Source of the DNA: Sporomusa malonica
GTDB taxonomy: Bacteria > Bacillota > Negativicutes > Sporomusales > Sporomusaceae
Length of the DNA: 64,000 nt
Assembly: GCF_041428715.1 (NCBI RefSeq)
Contig: NZ_CP155572.1
Direction: 5' to 3' (one strand)
The position numbers were made by a program, and so were the translations under genes. The notes under the pieces were generated by a model, which was given only the letters and a program-made list of their open reading frames with translations, was not told where the DNA came from and did no database searches. Shown here piece after piece: positions 25,314 to 33,315 of the stretch. Within the stretch, counting starts at the first letter, position 1, and every line of letters begins with the position of its first letter.

Positions 25314-25988
25314 CTACACGAGCGGCACGCCCAGGTACATCATTACAATTTTACTGGTGTTAATGAAAGAATGGGCAGTAATTGAAGTAATGAGCGAACC
25401 GGTCCAAAAATACAGCAGGGCAAAACCGATGCCAACAATAATCATCTCTGCCAGCCAGTAGGCGTTAAAATGAAATAGAGCAAAAATTGCGGCGCTGACT
25501 AAAGCTCCGCCCCATAGCCCCCACTTGTCTTTAAGCGGTAGAAATGTAAACATCCTGTACAGTACTTCCTCAGTAACCGGTGCGGCAATACCGGCCAAAA
25601 ATAACGGGATAATGAGCTCTTGCCAGGACAACGCCGCCTGTACTTGCGTGACGATCGGATGCTGTGTTGGTGATACTAAAAGTACGGTGGTATACAGGCG
25701 CTCACTGTATAGGCTGACAAATAATAACGCGACTCCGCCTGCCAGACCTTTCAAGACATTTTTTCCCCAGTTGTTTAGCGAAAACCCTAACTGTGCAAAG
25801 TCACCCCTGGTGCTCTGGATTTTCCACAATACCAAGGCTAATACAATCAGGCGATCAGTCAATTCAATAATAAACGGGCTGGCATCGAAGAAAAGCGGAT
25901 ACAGCAGCCGTACAACGAGTATTCCGGCAGCCAGACGTAAAATATGAACAGAGAGGACGGCTCGTAAGTCCCAGGTCGCTTTTAGCAT
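25314..25988 (-). CDS. CPBP-family intramembrane metalloprotease
   Basis: The protein (224 aa from this start) has about six membrane segments and the CAAX/bacteriocin-processing (CPBP/Abi) motifs: EEVLYRMF (EExxxR) and FALFHFNAY (FxxxH), which supply the metal ligands inside the membrane. I chose the ATG at 25988 because GAGG is nine bases upstream; an earlier ATG at 26003 lacks a ribosome site. These proteases process small membrane or secreted peptides or confer self-immunity. No bacteriocin gene is adjacent, so the substrate is unknown. Confidence 0.83.
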   Translation of the reverse strand: MLKATWDLRAVLSVHILRLAAGILVVRLLYPLFFDASPFIIELTDRLIVLALVLWKIQSTRGDFAQLGFSLNNWGKNVLKGLAGGVALLFVSLYSERLYTTVLLVSPTQHPIVTQVQAALSWQELIIPLFLAGIAAPVTEEVLYRMFTFLPLKDKWGLWGGALVSAAIFALFHFNAYWLAEMIIVGIGFALLYFWTGSLITSITAHSFINTSKIVMMYLGVPLV

Positions 25989-26072
25989 ACTTAATAACCT
26001 CATTTTTTTGGCGTATCAATACCATTATGTGCGGTCATATAGGCTTTAATTCAAGAAAACTTTTCCGTAAAA

Positions 26073-26107
26073 AAAGAAGCAGCCCGAATTTTATCGGCTG
26101 CTTCTTT
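26073..26107 (-). terminator. Rho-independent terminator of gatCAB
   Basis: AAAGAAGCAGCC pairs with GGCTGCTTCTTT around a short loop, and on the minus strand the stem is followed by a run of seven T. It lies 14 nt beyond the gatB stop, as expected for the end of the operon. Confidence 0.85.
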
Positions 26108-26120
26108 GGATACCCTTATA

Positions 26121-27563
26121 TTAAACTAAGGCCAGTCGCTCTTTTAACAGTTTGTTGACAAGTTCAGGATTTGCCCGGCCCTTGCTTTGCTTCATAACCT
26201 GGCCGACCAGGAAGCCAATGGCTTTTTCCTTGCCTGCCTTAAAATCAGCTACAGACTGCGGACTGGCGGCAATCACGCCGTCTACGATGGCAACAATTGC
26301 GCCTTCGTCACTGATTTGGACAAGACCCTGTTCTTTTACAATGGTCTGGGCATCTTTGCCACTATCCCACATGCCTTCAAATACTGTTTTGGCAATCTTG
26401 CCAGAAATAGTACCTTTAGCAATAAGCTCAATCAACCCGGCCAATTGGGCAGGGGCTACAGGGCACTCTTCTACCGATTTACCGGCAGCATTAAGGTGTT
26501 TGGATACATCGCCCATCAGCCAGTTTGCTGCCACTTTGGCATCCGCTCCGGCCTTCACTATAGCGTCATAATAGTCGGCCATGGCGCGGCTGACAGTAAT
26601 AGTCTCAGCATCATAGGCGGACAGACCATGGTCTGCCATCAACCTGGCTTTGCGGGCATCAGGCAATTCGGGCAAGCTGGCCCGGATACTTTCGACTGTG
26701 GCTGGATCAACAACAATGGGGACAAGCTCAGGTTCAGGGAAATAGCGGTAATCATGGGCCTGTTCTTTGTTACGCATTGACAGCGTTACACCCTTGTTTT
26801 CATCCCATGAACGTGTTTCCTGAATGACGCGGCCGCCTTCTTCCAGCACTTCGGTCTGGCGTTCTACCTCATATTCAAGACCACGCTGCACCGAACGGAA
26901 GGAGTTGAGGTTTTTCAGTTCGGCTTTGGTGCCAAATGGCTCAGTCCCAACAGGCCGGAGTGAAACGTTAGCGTCGCAGCGCAGGCTGCCTTCTTCCATT
27001 TTGCAGTCAGAAACATCAATATATTGAAGAATGGCTTTGACTTTTTCCAGATAGGCCTTAGCCTCTTCCGGTGACCGCAGGTCAGGTTCTGACACAATTT
27101 CGATGAGCGGCACACCGGTCCGGTTGTAGTCTACTAAGGCATATTCGCTATTACTGATGGTGCCTGAGTGTACCAGCTTACCGGCATCTTCTTCCATATG
27201 TACACGGGTAATACCAATACGTTTGGTCTCACCATTGACTTCAATGTCCAGATAGCCGTTGACTGCAATCGGCAGGTCGTATTGCGAGGTTTGATAGTTC
27301 TTGGGCAGGTCAGGGTAGTAGTAGTTTTTGCGATCGAATTTGCTAAACGGCAGGATCTGGCAGTTAAGCGCCAAGCCTGCCCTGACGGCAAACTCTACGA
27401 CCTTTTCATTGATAACAGGCAACACACCAGGAAGACCCAAACATACGGGACACACGTTGGTATTTTGTTCTGAGCCGAATTTAGTACTGCAGCCGCAGAA
27501 TATTTTAGACTCGGTTTTAAGTTCTGAATGGACTTCAAGTCCAATGACTGTTTCATATTTCAT
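26121..27563 (-). CDS. gatB: Asp-tRNA(Asn)/Glu-tRNA(Gln) amidotransferase subunit B
   Basis: The 480-residue GatB phosphorylates and amidates mischarged Glu-tRNA(Gln) or Asp-tRNA(Asn) within the GatCAB complex. Its N-terminus KYETVIGLEVHSEL, the zinc-site CGCS...CPVCLGLPG and the HMEEDAGKLVH segment are diagnostic, and the C-terminal YqeY-like tail domain is present. I chose the ATG at 27563; the frame is open for 46 further codons upstream but those overlap gatA and are not GatB-like. It follows gatA with a four-base gap. The gene set implies that this organism lacks at least one direct Gln- or Asn-tRNA synthetase route. Confidence 0.97.
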   Translation of the reverse strand: MKYETVIGLEVHSELKTESKIFCGCSTKFGSEQNTNVCPVCLGLPGVLPVINEKVVEFAVRAGLALNCQILPFSKFDRKNYYYPDLPKNYQTSQYDLPIAVNGYLDIEVNGETKRIGITRVHMEEDAGKLVHSGTISNSEYALVDYNRTGVPLIEIVSEPDLRSPEEAKAYLEKVKAILQYIDVSDCKMEEGSLRCDANVSLRPVGTEPFGTKAELKNLNSFRSVQRGLEYEVERQTEVLEEGGRVIQETRSWDENKGVTLSMRNKEQAHDYRYFPEPELVPIVVDPATVESIRASLPELPDARKARLMADHGLSAYDAETITVSRAMADYYDAIVKAGADAKVAANWLMGDVSKHLNAAGKSVEECPVAPAQLAGLIELIAKGTISGKIAKTVFEGMWDSGKDAQTIVKEQGLVQISDEGAIVAIVDGVIAASPQSVADFKAGKEKAIGFLVGQVMKQSKGRANPELVNKLLKERLALV

Positions 27564-27567
27564 GGCC

Positions 27568-29028
27568 TTAAACCTCCCCCAGCGGCGCAAAACGCGTATG
27601 ATAATCATTAGCCTGCTCGAAGGCATAAGCCGCCTGAATAATAGTAGCTTCAGCCAGCGGCTTGCCGATAATCTGCATACCGACAGGCAGTCCCTGGACA
27701 AAGCCGCATGGTATGGATATGCCAGGCAGGCCGGCCAGGTTAATTGGGATGGTATAGATATCCTGCAGGTACATAGCTAACGGATCGCTAAGCTCACCGA
27801 TTTTGAATGCAGTGGTCGGCGCTGTTGGCGTAAGAAGCACATCTACTTCGGTAAAAGCTGTGTCAAAGTCTTGTTTTACTAAGGTGCGCGCTTGCAGCGC
27901 TTTAAGATAATAAGCATCATAGTAACCAGAGCTTAGGGCATAGGTGCCAAGCATAATGCGACGTTTAACCTCAGGGCCGAAGCCTTCACTCCTGGACTTT
28001 TTATACATATCAATGATATCATTGCCTGCTGCACGATGGCCGAAACCTACGCCATCATATCTGGCCAGGTTGGAGCTAGCCTCAGCCGGAGCAATCAGGT
28101 AATAAGCAGGCAAAGCGTACTCGGTGTGTGGCAGGGATACTTCCTTAACCTCAGCCCCCATGGCAATAAGCTGATCAACCGCCTTGCGGATAGTTGCAGC
28201 AACCTCGGGCTGAATACCTGTACCAAAATACTCTTTCGGCAGACCAATCTTGAGGCCTTTAACATCGTTGACAAGCGCTTGGGTATAGTCAGGGGCCTCC
28301 ACATTAATGGATGTCGAATCTTTAGCATCATGTCCGGCGATGGCATTGAGCAGCAGCGCGCTGTCAGTAACGTCCCTGGTAATAGGGCCAATTTGGTCAA
28401 GCGACGAAGCATAAGCCACCAGGCCGTAACGGGATACGCGGCCATAGGTTGGTTTTAGGCCAACATTGCCGCAATAGGCTGCTGGCTGACGGATAGAACC
28501 GCCGGTATCTGAGCCAAGCGCCCAAATAGCTTGTCCGGCTGCCACTGCTGCCGCTGAGCCGCCGCTTGAACCGCCAGGAACCCTGTCAGTATCCCAAGGG
28601 TTGTGAGTTGGAAAAAAGCCTGAGTTCTCAGTAGAACCGCCCATGGCAAATTCGTCACAGTTAGCCTTACCTGTCAAGACAGCATCCTGGGCTGCCAGCA
28701 TTTCAACAACAGTTGCATCATAAGGCGGGACAAAATTGGCAAGAATTTTGGAAGCACAAGTAGTCTTTGTCCCTTTGGTACAAATATTGTCCTTAAGCGC
28801 GCCAGGAATACCGGCTAATGGTGCGATTTGCTCGCCACGCCCGATTTTGGCGTCAACAGCGGCTGCCTGAGAAAGAGCTTGTTCTCTGGTCTCAGTTATG
28901 TAAGAACGTATTTTAGGTTCGACAGCGTCTGTGCGGGCAAATACGGATTTTGCCAGTTCAACTGCCGATATCTCTTTTTTTACCAACATGTCATGCAGGG
29001 CATGTACGGTGTGTTTGAATAATTCCAT
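27568..29028 (-). CDS. gatA: Asp-tRNA(Asn)/Glu-tRNA(Gln) amidotransferase subunit A
   Basis: The 486-residue amidase-signature enzyme liberates ammonia from glutamine for GatB. The Ser-cisSer-Lys triad motifs are visible: GALKDNICTKG (Lys) and GGSSGGSAAAVAAGQ followed by GSDTGGSIRQPA (the two serines). The ATG follows GGAGGTTAAGAG. It lies between gatC (19 nt upstream) and gatB. Length and motif order are standard with nothing odd. Confidence 0.97.
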   Translation of the reverse strand: MELFKHTVHALHDMLVKKEISAVELAKSVFARTDAVEPKIRSYITETREQALSQAAAVDAKIGRGEQIAPLAGIPGALKDNICTKGTKTTCASKILANFVPPYDATVVEMLAAQDAVLTGKANCDEFAMGGSTENSGFFPTHNPWDTDRVPGGSSGGSAAAVAAGQAIWALGSDTGGSIRQPAAYCGNVGLKPTYGRVSRYGLVAYASSLDQIGPITRDVTDSALLLNAIAGHDAKDSTSINVEAPDYTQALVNDVKGLKIGLPKEYFGTGIQPEVAATIRKAVDQLIAMGAEVKEVSLPHTEYALPAYYLIAPAEASSNLARYDGVGFGHRAAGNDIIDMYKKSRSEGFGPEVKRRIMLGTYALSSGYYDAYYLKALQARTLVKQDFDTAFTEVDVLLTPTAPTTAFKIGELSDPLAMYLQDIYTIPINLAGLPGISIPCGFVQGLPVGMQIIGKPLAEATIIQAAYAFEQANDYHTRFAPLGEV

Positions 29029-29047
29029 CTCTTAACCTCCAGTCCTC

Positions 29048-29338
29048 TTAGCCTTCCATAATCTTCGGAACCTTGAAATAGCCGTCCTCAGCTTCTGGCG
29101 CATTTGACAAAGCCAGTTCTTGTGGCAGCGAAGGCTTGACTACGTCAGGCCGCATAACATTCTTAAGCGGTAGAACGTGGGCTGTCGGCTCCACACCCTC
29201 GGTATCAAGTTTATTAAGGACATCAGCATATTCTAAAATCGCATTAAGTTGACCTGCGTAGGCGTCCAGCTCCTCAGGGGTCATCTCCAACCGGGATAAG
29301 AGGGCTACGTTTTCAACATCTTGGCGGGATATCTTCAT
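29048..29338 (-). CDS. gatC: Asp-tRNA(Asn)/Glu-tRNA(Gln) amidotransferase subunit C
   Basis: The 96-residue small subunit clamps GatA and GatB together. The pattern VENVALLSRLEMTPEELD at the N-terminus and the LRPDVV-like segment (MRPDVVKPSL) near residue 69 are characteristic. AGGAAGGTG precedes the ATG. In many Firmicutes the upstream neighbour is ligA; here it is a short BRCT-domain remnant followed by a type I secretion locus. A TATAAT at 29395-29390 (minus) may act as a local promoter for gatCAB. Confidence 0.95.
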   Translation of the reverse strand: MKISRQDVENVALLSRLEMTPEELDAYAGQLNAILEYADVLNKLDTEGVEPTAHVLPLKNVMRPDVVKPSLPQELALSNAPEAEDGYFKVPKIMEG

Positions 29339-29395
29339 CTTATTATCACCTTCCTAAAAGCAAAATGTGCCAATATTTTCATAAAGGATATTATA

Positions 29396-29521
29396 TCATG
29401 CCTGTGGCTTTTGCACCAGCGTCCTGAACTGTTCTTCATCCAAGACTGTAATGCCAAGCTCATTTGCTTTATCCAGTTTGCTGCCAGCTTCAGCACCAGC
29501 AATTGTTAAAATGACTTTTGC
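29396..29521 (-). pseudogene. BRCT-domain 3' fragment resembling the end of DNA ligase LigA
   Basis: A 41-codon frame without a start reads AKVILTIAGAEAGSKLDKAN then ELGITVLDEEQFRTL, and is closed upstream by TAG. It parallels the end of the intact LigA in this window (VVAGTEAGDKLNKAKALGIK then VLTEEDLL). By eye the nucleotide match is only about two thirds, so this is an old or foreign copy rather than a recent duplication. It sits exactly where the end of ligA would lie in a ligA-gatC arrangement. Confidence 0.7.
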
Positions 29522-29672
29522 CTAAATACTTCAAGCCACTAATTTTGCAGTTTTTTGGCTAAAGTACATTATATCACATTTATACAGCTTTTTAAAATTA
29601 GGTACGCACTCGGATTTTCTTTTTCCGCTTTCAAATGGGTACAACATTGCATATTGATAGCTTAATTGGCTA

Positions 29673-31070
29673 TTACCGCTCCCTCAATCCCTCACTCCTA
29701 TATTTAATGAACGGATCCATGAAGTACTCAACTATCCGTTTCTGCCTTGTTTTAATTTCCGCCGTTACTGCCATCCCGGGTGTAAGATATACTTTTCGGT
29801 CATTAGCCAAGGCAAAGTAGTCTAATTCTGTCTGGACTACAGCACGGTACACCAGACCTTTGTCCTTATCATCCACAGCGTCAGAACTAAGATCAACCAG
29901 TTTCGCGTTCAGCGTCCCGTATTTCTGAAAATTAAAGGTTTCAACCTTAACCTCGGCATTCTGGCCTTCATAGAGGAATCCTATATCCTTGTTGGCAATC
30001 CAAGTCTCTATTTCCATTTTTGCGCCTTCAGGTACTACTAGCATCAGCGCTTGTGCTGGTGTAACTACTCCCCCCACTGTATGTATAGCCAACTGCTGGA
30101 CAGTACCTGCTATCGGCGAAGTAATCGTACTAAGCCGATGCTTCTCTTTCGCCTTTTTTAGTTCCTCTTCGACAGTCTGGAGTTGCCTCCGGTTTTCCAC
30201 AAGCTTACTCATAATATCCCTATCATGCTGACTCATAACGTTATTCAGCGACTCAATACTTTGCAGCAGAGCCGATTGAGCTTTCTCTAATTCCGTTGTC
30301 TGAGACTCATAATCTTGCTGCAAGGTCAACATCCGCTCACGGTAATCCTGATATTGGAACTGGGAAACAGCGCCTTGTTCCACTAGTTGCCGCATTTTTG
30401 CCTCTTTGTCCACGGATATTTCCAGCTGCATCTCCAATTTCCGTTTGGTTGATTGGGCAATGTTTAATGCAGAGCGAACCTGGATGACCGCCTGCTGGGC
30501 TGTGGCTACTTTGGATTGGTATTCGTCAATATCGACGCGATAGAGAAGCAGCTGATTCAGTAGATCCTGGGAATTGACGTTTGGATTCGGGTCAGGCACG
30601 AAGGGTTGGCCTGTTTGTTCTGCGATCAACCGCTTTATCTCCAATTGGTAATAGCCTTGTTCTTTAAGTAGACGGGCAAGGTCGGACGCTGTAATGGTGG
30701 TGTCAAGCTCAATTAGTACATCACCGGGCTGAACCTTACTTCCGTCTTTAACAAGAATATTTTTGACTACACCTTTATCTTCCGCCTGAATAGTCTTTGT
30801 ATAACCCGAAGGGATGACTTTCCCCGGCGCGACGGCGACTTCATCAACCTGACCTATGCACGCCCATGTTAGAGCAAGAACGAATAAAGTGATAAGCACC
30901 CAAGCGGTTGCTCGTCCAACCGGTGAAGGAGGCGTCTCAACAATTTCCAGGGCAGCCGGTAAAAACTCCAGTTCACTTTTGTTGAGTGCGTTAGTGGCCG
31001 TCGCTGTCGGTTTTAATGATTTTACCTTATTAAGCATCGCTTCTAAACTATCCACCATTTTTAGGCGCAT
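29673..31070 (-). CDS. type I secretion membrane fusion protein (HlyD family)
   Basis: The 465-residue adaptor links the ABC exporter in the inner membrane to an outer-membrane TolC channel. It has a short cytoplasmic N-terminus, one membrane helix (about residues 50-72, TAWVLITLFVLALTWACIG), a biotinyl-lipoyl-like half-motif (VAVAPGKVIPSG ... IKEDKGVV-type), a long coiled coil (about 180-330) and a C-terminal beta domain ending in LTPGMAVTAEIKTRQKRIVEYFMDP, typical of HlyD. It overlaps the ABC gene by ten bases. No TolC gene is in the window, so the outer-membrane partner must be elsewhere. Confidence 0.92.
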   Translation of the reverse strand: MRLKMVDSLEAMLNKVKSLKPTATATNALNKSELEFLPAALEIVETPPSPVGRATAWVLITLFVLALTWACIGQVDEVAVAPGKVIPSGYTKTIQAEDKGVVKNILVKDGSKVQPGDVLIELDTTITASDLARLLKEQGYYQLEIKRLIAEQTGQPFVPDPNPNVNSQDLLNQLLLYRVDIDEYQSKVATAQQAVIQVRSALNIAQSTKRKLEMQLEISVDKEAKMRQLVEQGAVSQFQYQDYRERMLTLQQDYESQTTELEKAQSALLQSIESLNNVMSQHDRDIMSKLVENRRQLQTVEEELKKAKEKHRLSTITSPIAGTVQQLAIHTVGGVVTPAQALMLVVPEGAKMEIETWIANKDIGFLYEGQNAEVKVETFNFQKYGTLNAKLVDLSSDAVDDKDKGLVYRAVVQTELDYFALANDRKVYLTPGMAVTAEIKTRQKRIVEYFMDPFIKYRSEGLRER

Positions 31071-33229
31071 ACATTCGTACCCTCCTGTTGCGTATAGAGG
31101 CTATAGTAGGCACCTTTTTGCTTCAGAAGCTGTTCATGGCTTCCTTGCTCAATGATATGGCCTTTTTCGACCACAATGATAGTATCTGCATTCCGCACCG
31201 TAGACAATCGATGGGCGATGATAAATACCGTGCGTCCCTGGCAAATCTGCGCCAGGTTATCCTGGATGATTCTTTCCGACTGATAGTCAAGAGCACTAGT
31301 GGCTTCGTCAAAAATTAGGATTCGTGGATTGATCAGCAAGGTTCGGGCAATGGCGATGCGTTGGCGCTGTCCCCCGGATAAAGCTGTGCCGCGTTCGCCA
31401 ACGCTGGTATCATAGCCTTCAGGCAGTTCCAGAATAAATTCGTGGGCCCCAGCCAATTTGGCGGCTTGAATCACCCGTTCCATTGGAGCGGCTGGGTCAA
31501 CCGCAGCGATGTTATCACGGATACTGCCGTTAAATAGGAAGTTTTCCTGCAGAACAACCCCAATCTGGCGGCGCAGCCATGCCGGCTCGACCTGAGCCAA
31601 ATCAATACCGTCGATAAGCACCCGGCCGCGTTCAGGTATATATAAGCGTTGTATCAGTTTCGTCATAGTACTTTTGCCGGACCCTGAGCGACCGACGATG
31701 CCTACGGTGGTTCCTGGCTCAACCGTTAAGTTGATACCGTCGAGAACTAGCGACCCGTCGGTGCGATAACGAAAGGCGATGTTTTCCAGCGTAACAAGAC
31801 CTTTGATAGGCGGCAGTAAGGTTCTGTTGGGATTAAACGCCGGCTCGCGGGGGCAGTTTAATACATCGCCGAGCCTTTCGATAGAAAGCCGGACTTGTTG
31901 AAAATCCTGCCAGAGGTTGGCCAAGCGCAGCACCGGATCTATTACTCTACCTGCTAGCATCTGAAAGGCAATGAGTTGGCCAACGGTAAGATTTCCATCC
32001 ATAACCAAATGAGCGCCGAACCAAAGAATCGCCAGTGTGGCTATTTTCTGAATAAGCTGGGCGGTATTACTGGCCATATTACCTAAAATGGTGCTATTGA
32101 AGGAAGACTTGACGTAATTAGCCTGTAGCCCCTCCCATTTGTGGCTGAGCTGGGGTTCAATCGCCAAACTTTTAACAGTGTGAATGCCGGTTATAGTCTC
32201 GACAAGATATGATTGGACTTCTGCGCCACACATGAATTTGTGGTTCAGGCGCTGTTTGAAGATTGGAGTAACCAATACCGATAAAGTGACAAAGAGGGGT
32301 AATGATACTAAGGTAATCAGGCTCAGCGTTACGCTGTAAAAAAACATGGCTATAATAAATACCGTTGCAAAAAAAAGGTCAAGAACCACTGTAAGTGTTG
32401 AGCCGGTCAAAAACTGACGAATGTTTTCCAGTTCCCTCACCCGGGCGACGGTGTCGCCGACCCGTCTTATTTCGAAATATTTCAGCGGCAGCGCCAGCAA
32501 GTGATTGAACAATTTGGCAGCGAGAAGGACGTCCACCCGGTTCGTGGTGTGAGAAAAGAGATAGGACCGTAAAAAGCTTAGAATACCTTCAAAAAGGTTA
32601 ATACATAATAAGCCGACCGCCAGTATATCTAGGGTTGTTACACCTTTATGAACTAGTACTTTGTCAATGATAACCTGAGTGAACAGAGGCGTGATCAAAC
32701 CAAAGCTCTGCAAGAAAAAAGACATGATTAAGACTTCGCTAAAAAACCGTTTAAATCTAATGATTACCGGGATAAACCAGCTAAAGTTAAATTCCTTCTC
32801 CAGATTAGCTAGACTGAACCGGCGGGCTAAAAGGATGACTGTCCCGGTCCACGCGGCACCGAAGGCTTCGTGGGTGAGCGTAAGTGGACGCTCTTTGTAT
32901 GGATCAAAAAGCAATACCCGTTGATCATCGGCTTTTACGATGACTACATATTGTCCGTTACTTAACAGCGTCATGGCCGGTAGCGCTAATTTGGGCAGCT
33001 TGGTTATTAGAATCTGGGTCTGCTTCGCCTTGAGGCCCAGTTCTTTTGCAGCCCTAAGTAGCGTAACGATATCAGCGGCTGTATCTGCTACGACAAAGGC
33101 CCGTTTTAGCTGCTGATATTCGGCGGGTATGCCAAGGAGCCGTGCGGCGGTGACTAAACACATTAAGCCGCTATCAAGACTTCCCTTATTAGGTTGAGCA
33201 GTAGCACTGTCATTTTGACTAGGCTGCAT
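31061..33229 (-). CDS. type I secretion ABC exporter with inactive C39-like domain (HlyB type)
   Basis: The 722-residue protein combines an N-terminal C39-like domain (about 10-135), a six-helix membrane domain (about 160-440) and an ABC ATPase domain with Walker A GIVGRSGSGKST, signature LSGGQRQRIAIAR and Walker B ILIFDEATSALD. In peptidase-type exporters the N-terminal domain has a catalytic cysteine and histidine. Here the cysteine position reads LDSGLMCL with serine, and the His position is GQYVVIV, so it is a non-cleaving C39-like docking domain as in HlyB. It should export the adjacent RTX protein without removing a leader. GGGAGGA precedes the ATG. Confidence 0.93.
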   Translation of the reverse strand: MQPSQNDSATAQPNKGSLDSGLMCLVTAARLLGIPAEYQQLKRAFVVADTAADIVTLLRAAKELGLKAKQTQILITKLPKLALPAMTLLSNGQYVVIVKADDQRVLLFDPYKERPLTLTHEAFGAAWTGTVILLARRFSLANLEKEFNFSWFIPVIIRFKRFFSEVLIMSFFLQSFGLITPLFTQVIIDKVLVHKGVTTLDILAVGLLCINLFEGILSFLRSYLFSHTTNRVDVLLAAKLFNHLLALPLKYFEIRRVGDTVARVRELENIRQFLTGSTLTVVLDLFFATVFIIAMFFYSVTLSLITLVSLPLFVTLSVLVTPIFKQRLNHKFMCGAEVQSYLVETITGIHTVKSLAIEPQLSHKWEGLQANYVKSSFNSTILGNMASNTAQLIQKIATLAILWFGAHLVMDGNLTVGQLIAFQMLAGRVIDPVLRLANLWQDFQQVRLSIERLGDVLNCPREPAFNPNRTLLPPIKGLVTLENIAFRYRTDGSLVLDGINLTVEPGTTVGIVGRSGSGKSTMTKLIQRLYIPERGRVLIDGIDLAQVEPAWLRRQIGVVLQENFLFNGSIRDNIAAVDPAAPMERVIQAAKLAGAHEFILELPEGYDTSVGERGTALSGGQRQRIAIARTLLINPRILIFDEATSALDYQSERIIQDNLAQICQGRTVFIIAHRLSTVRNADTIIVVEKGHIIEQGSHEQLLKQKGAYYSLYTQQEGTNVCA

Positions 33230-33250
33230 ATTTATCCTCCCTAGAACATA

Positions 33251-33283
33251 GTCTAAACCGGCGGCAATGCCGCCGGTTTAGAC
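33251..33283. other. perfect 15-bp hairpin between the RTX gene and its exporter genes
   Basis: GTCTAAACCGGCGGC and its exact complement flank a three-base AAT loop. No T-tract follows on either strand. In the RTX-exporter transcript it would form a very stable stem about 33 nt after the RTX stop and could cause partial termination or protect the 3' end of the RTX mRNA, giving more substrate than exporter. Confidence 0.6.
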
Positions 33284-33315
33284 TTGCTTCAAAAAGTACG
33301 ATTTTGCTGTTTACC

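Noticed and set aside
29360..29373. Sigma-54-like TTGGCACATTTTGC upstream of gatC
   Set aside because: The spacing between the GG and GC elements is two bases too short and a TATAAT lies nearby, as expected for a housekeeping operon.
29396..29521. Direct attL/attR-type duplication of the ligA 3' end
   Set aside because: The fragment and ligA match at only about two thirds of bases by eye and end differently, so it is not a recent integration repeat.
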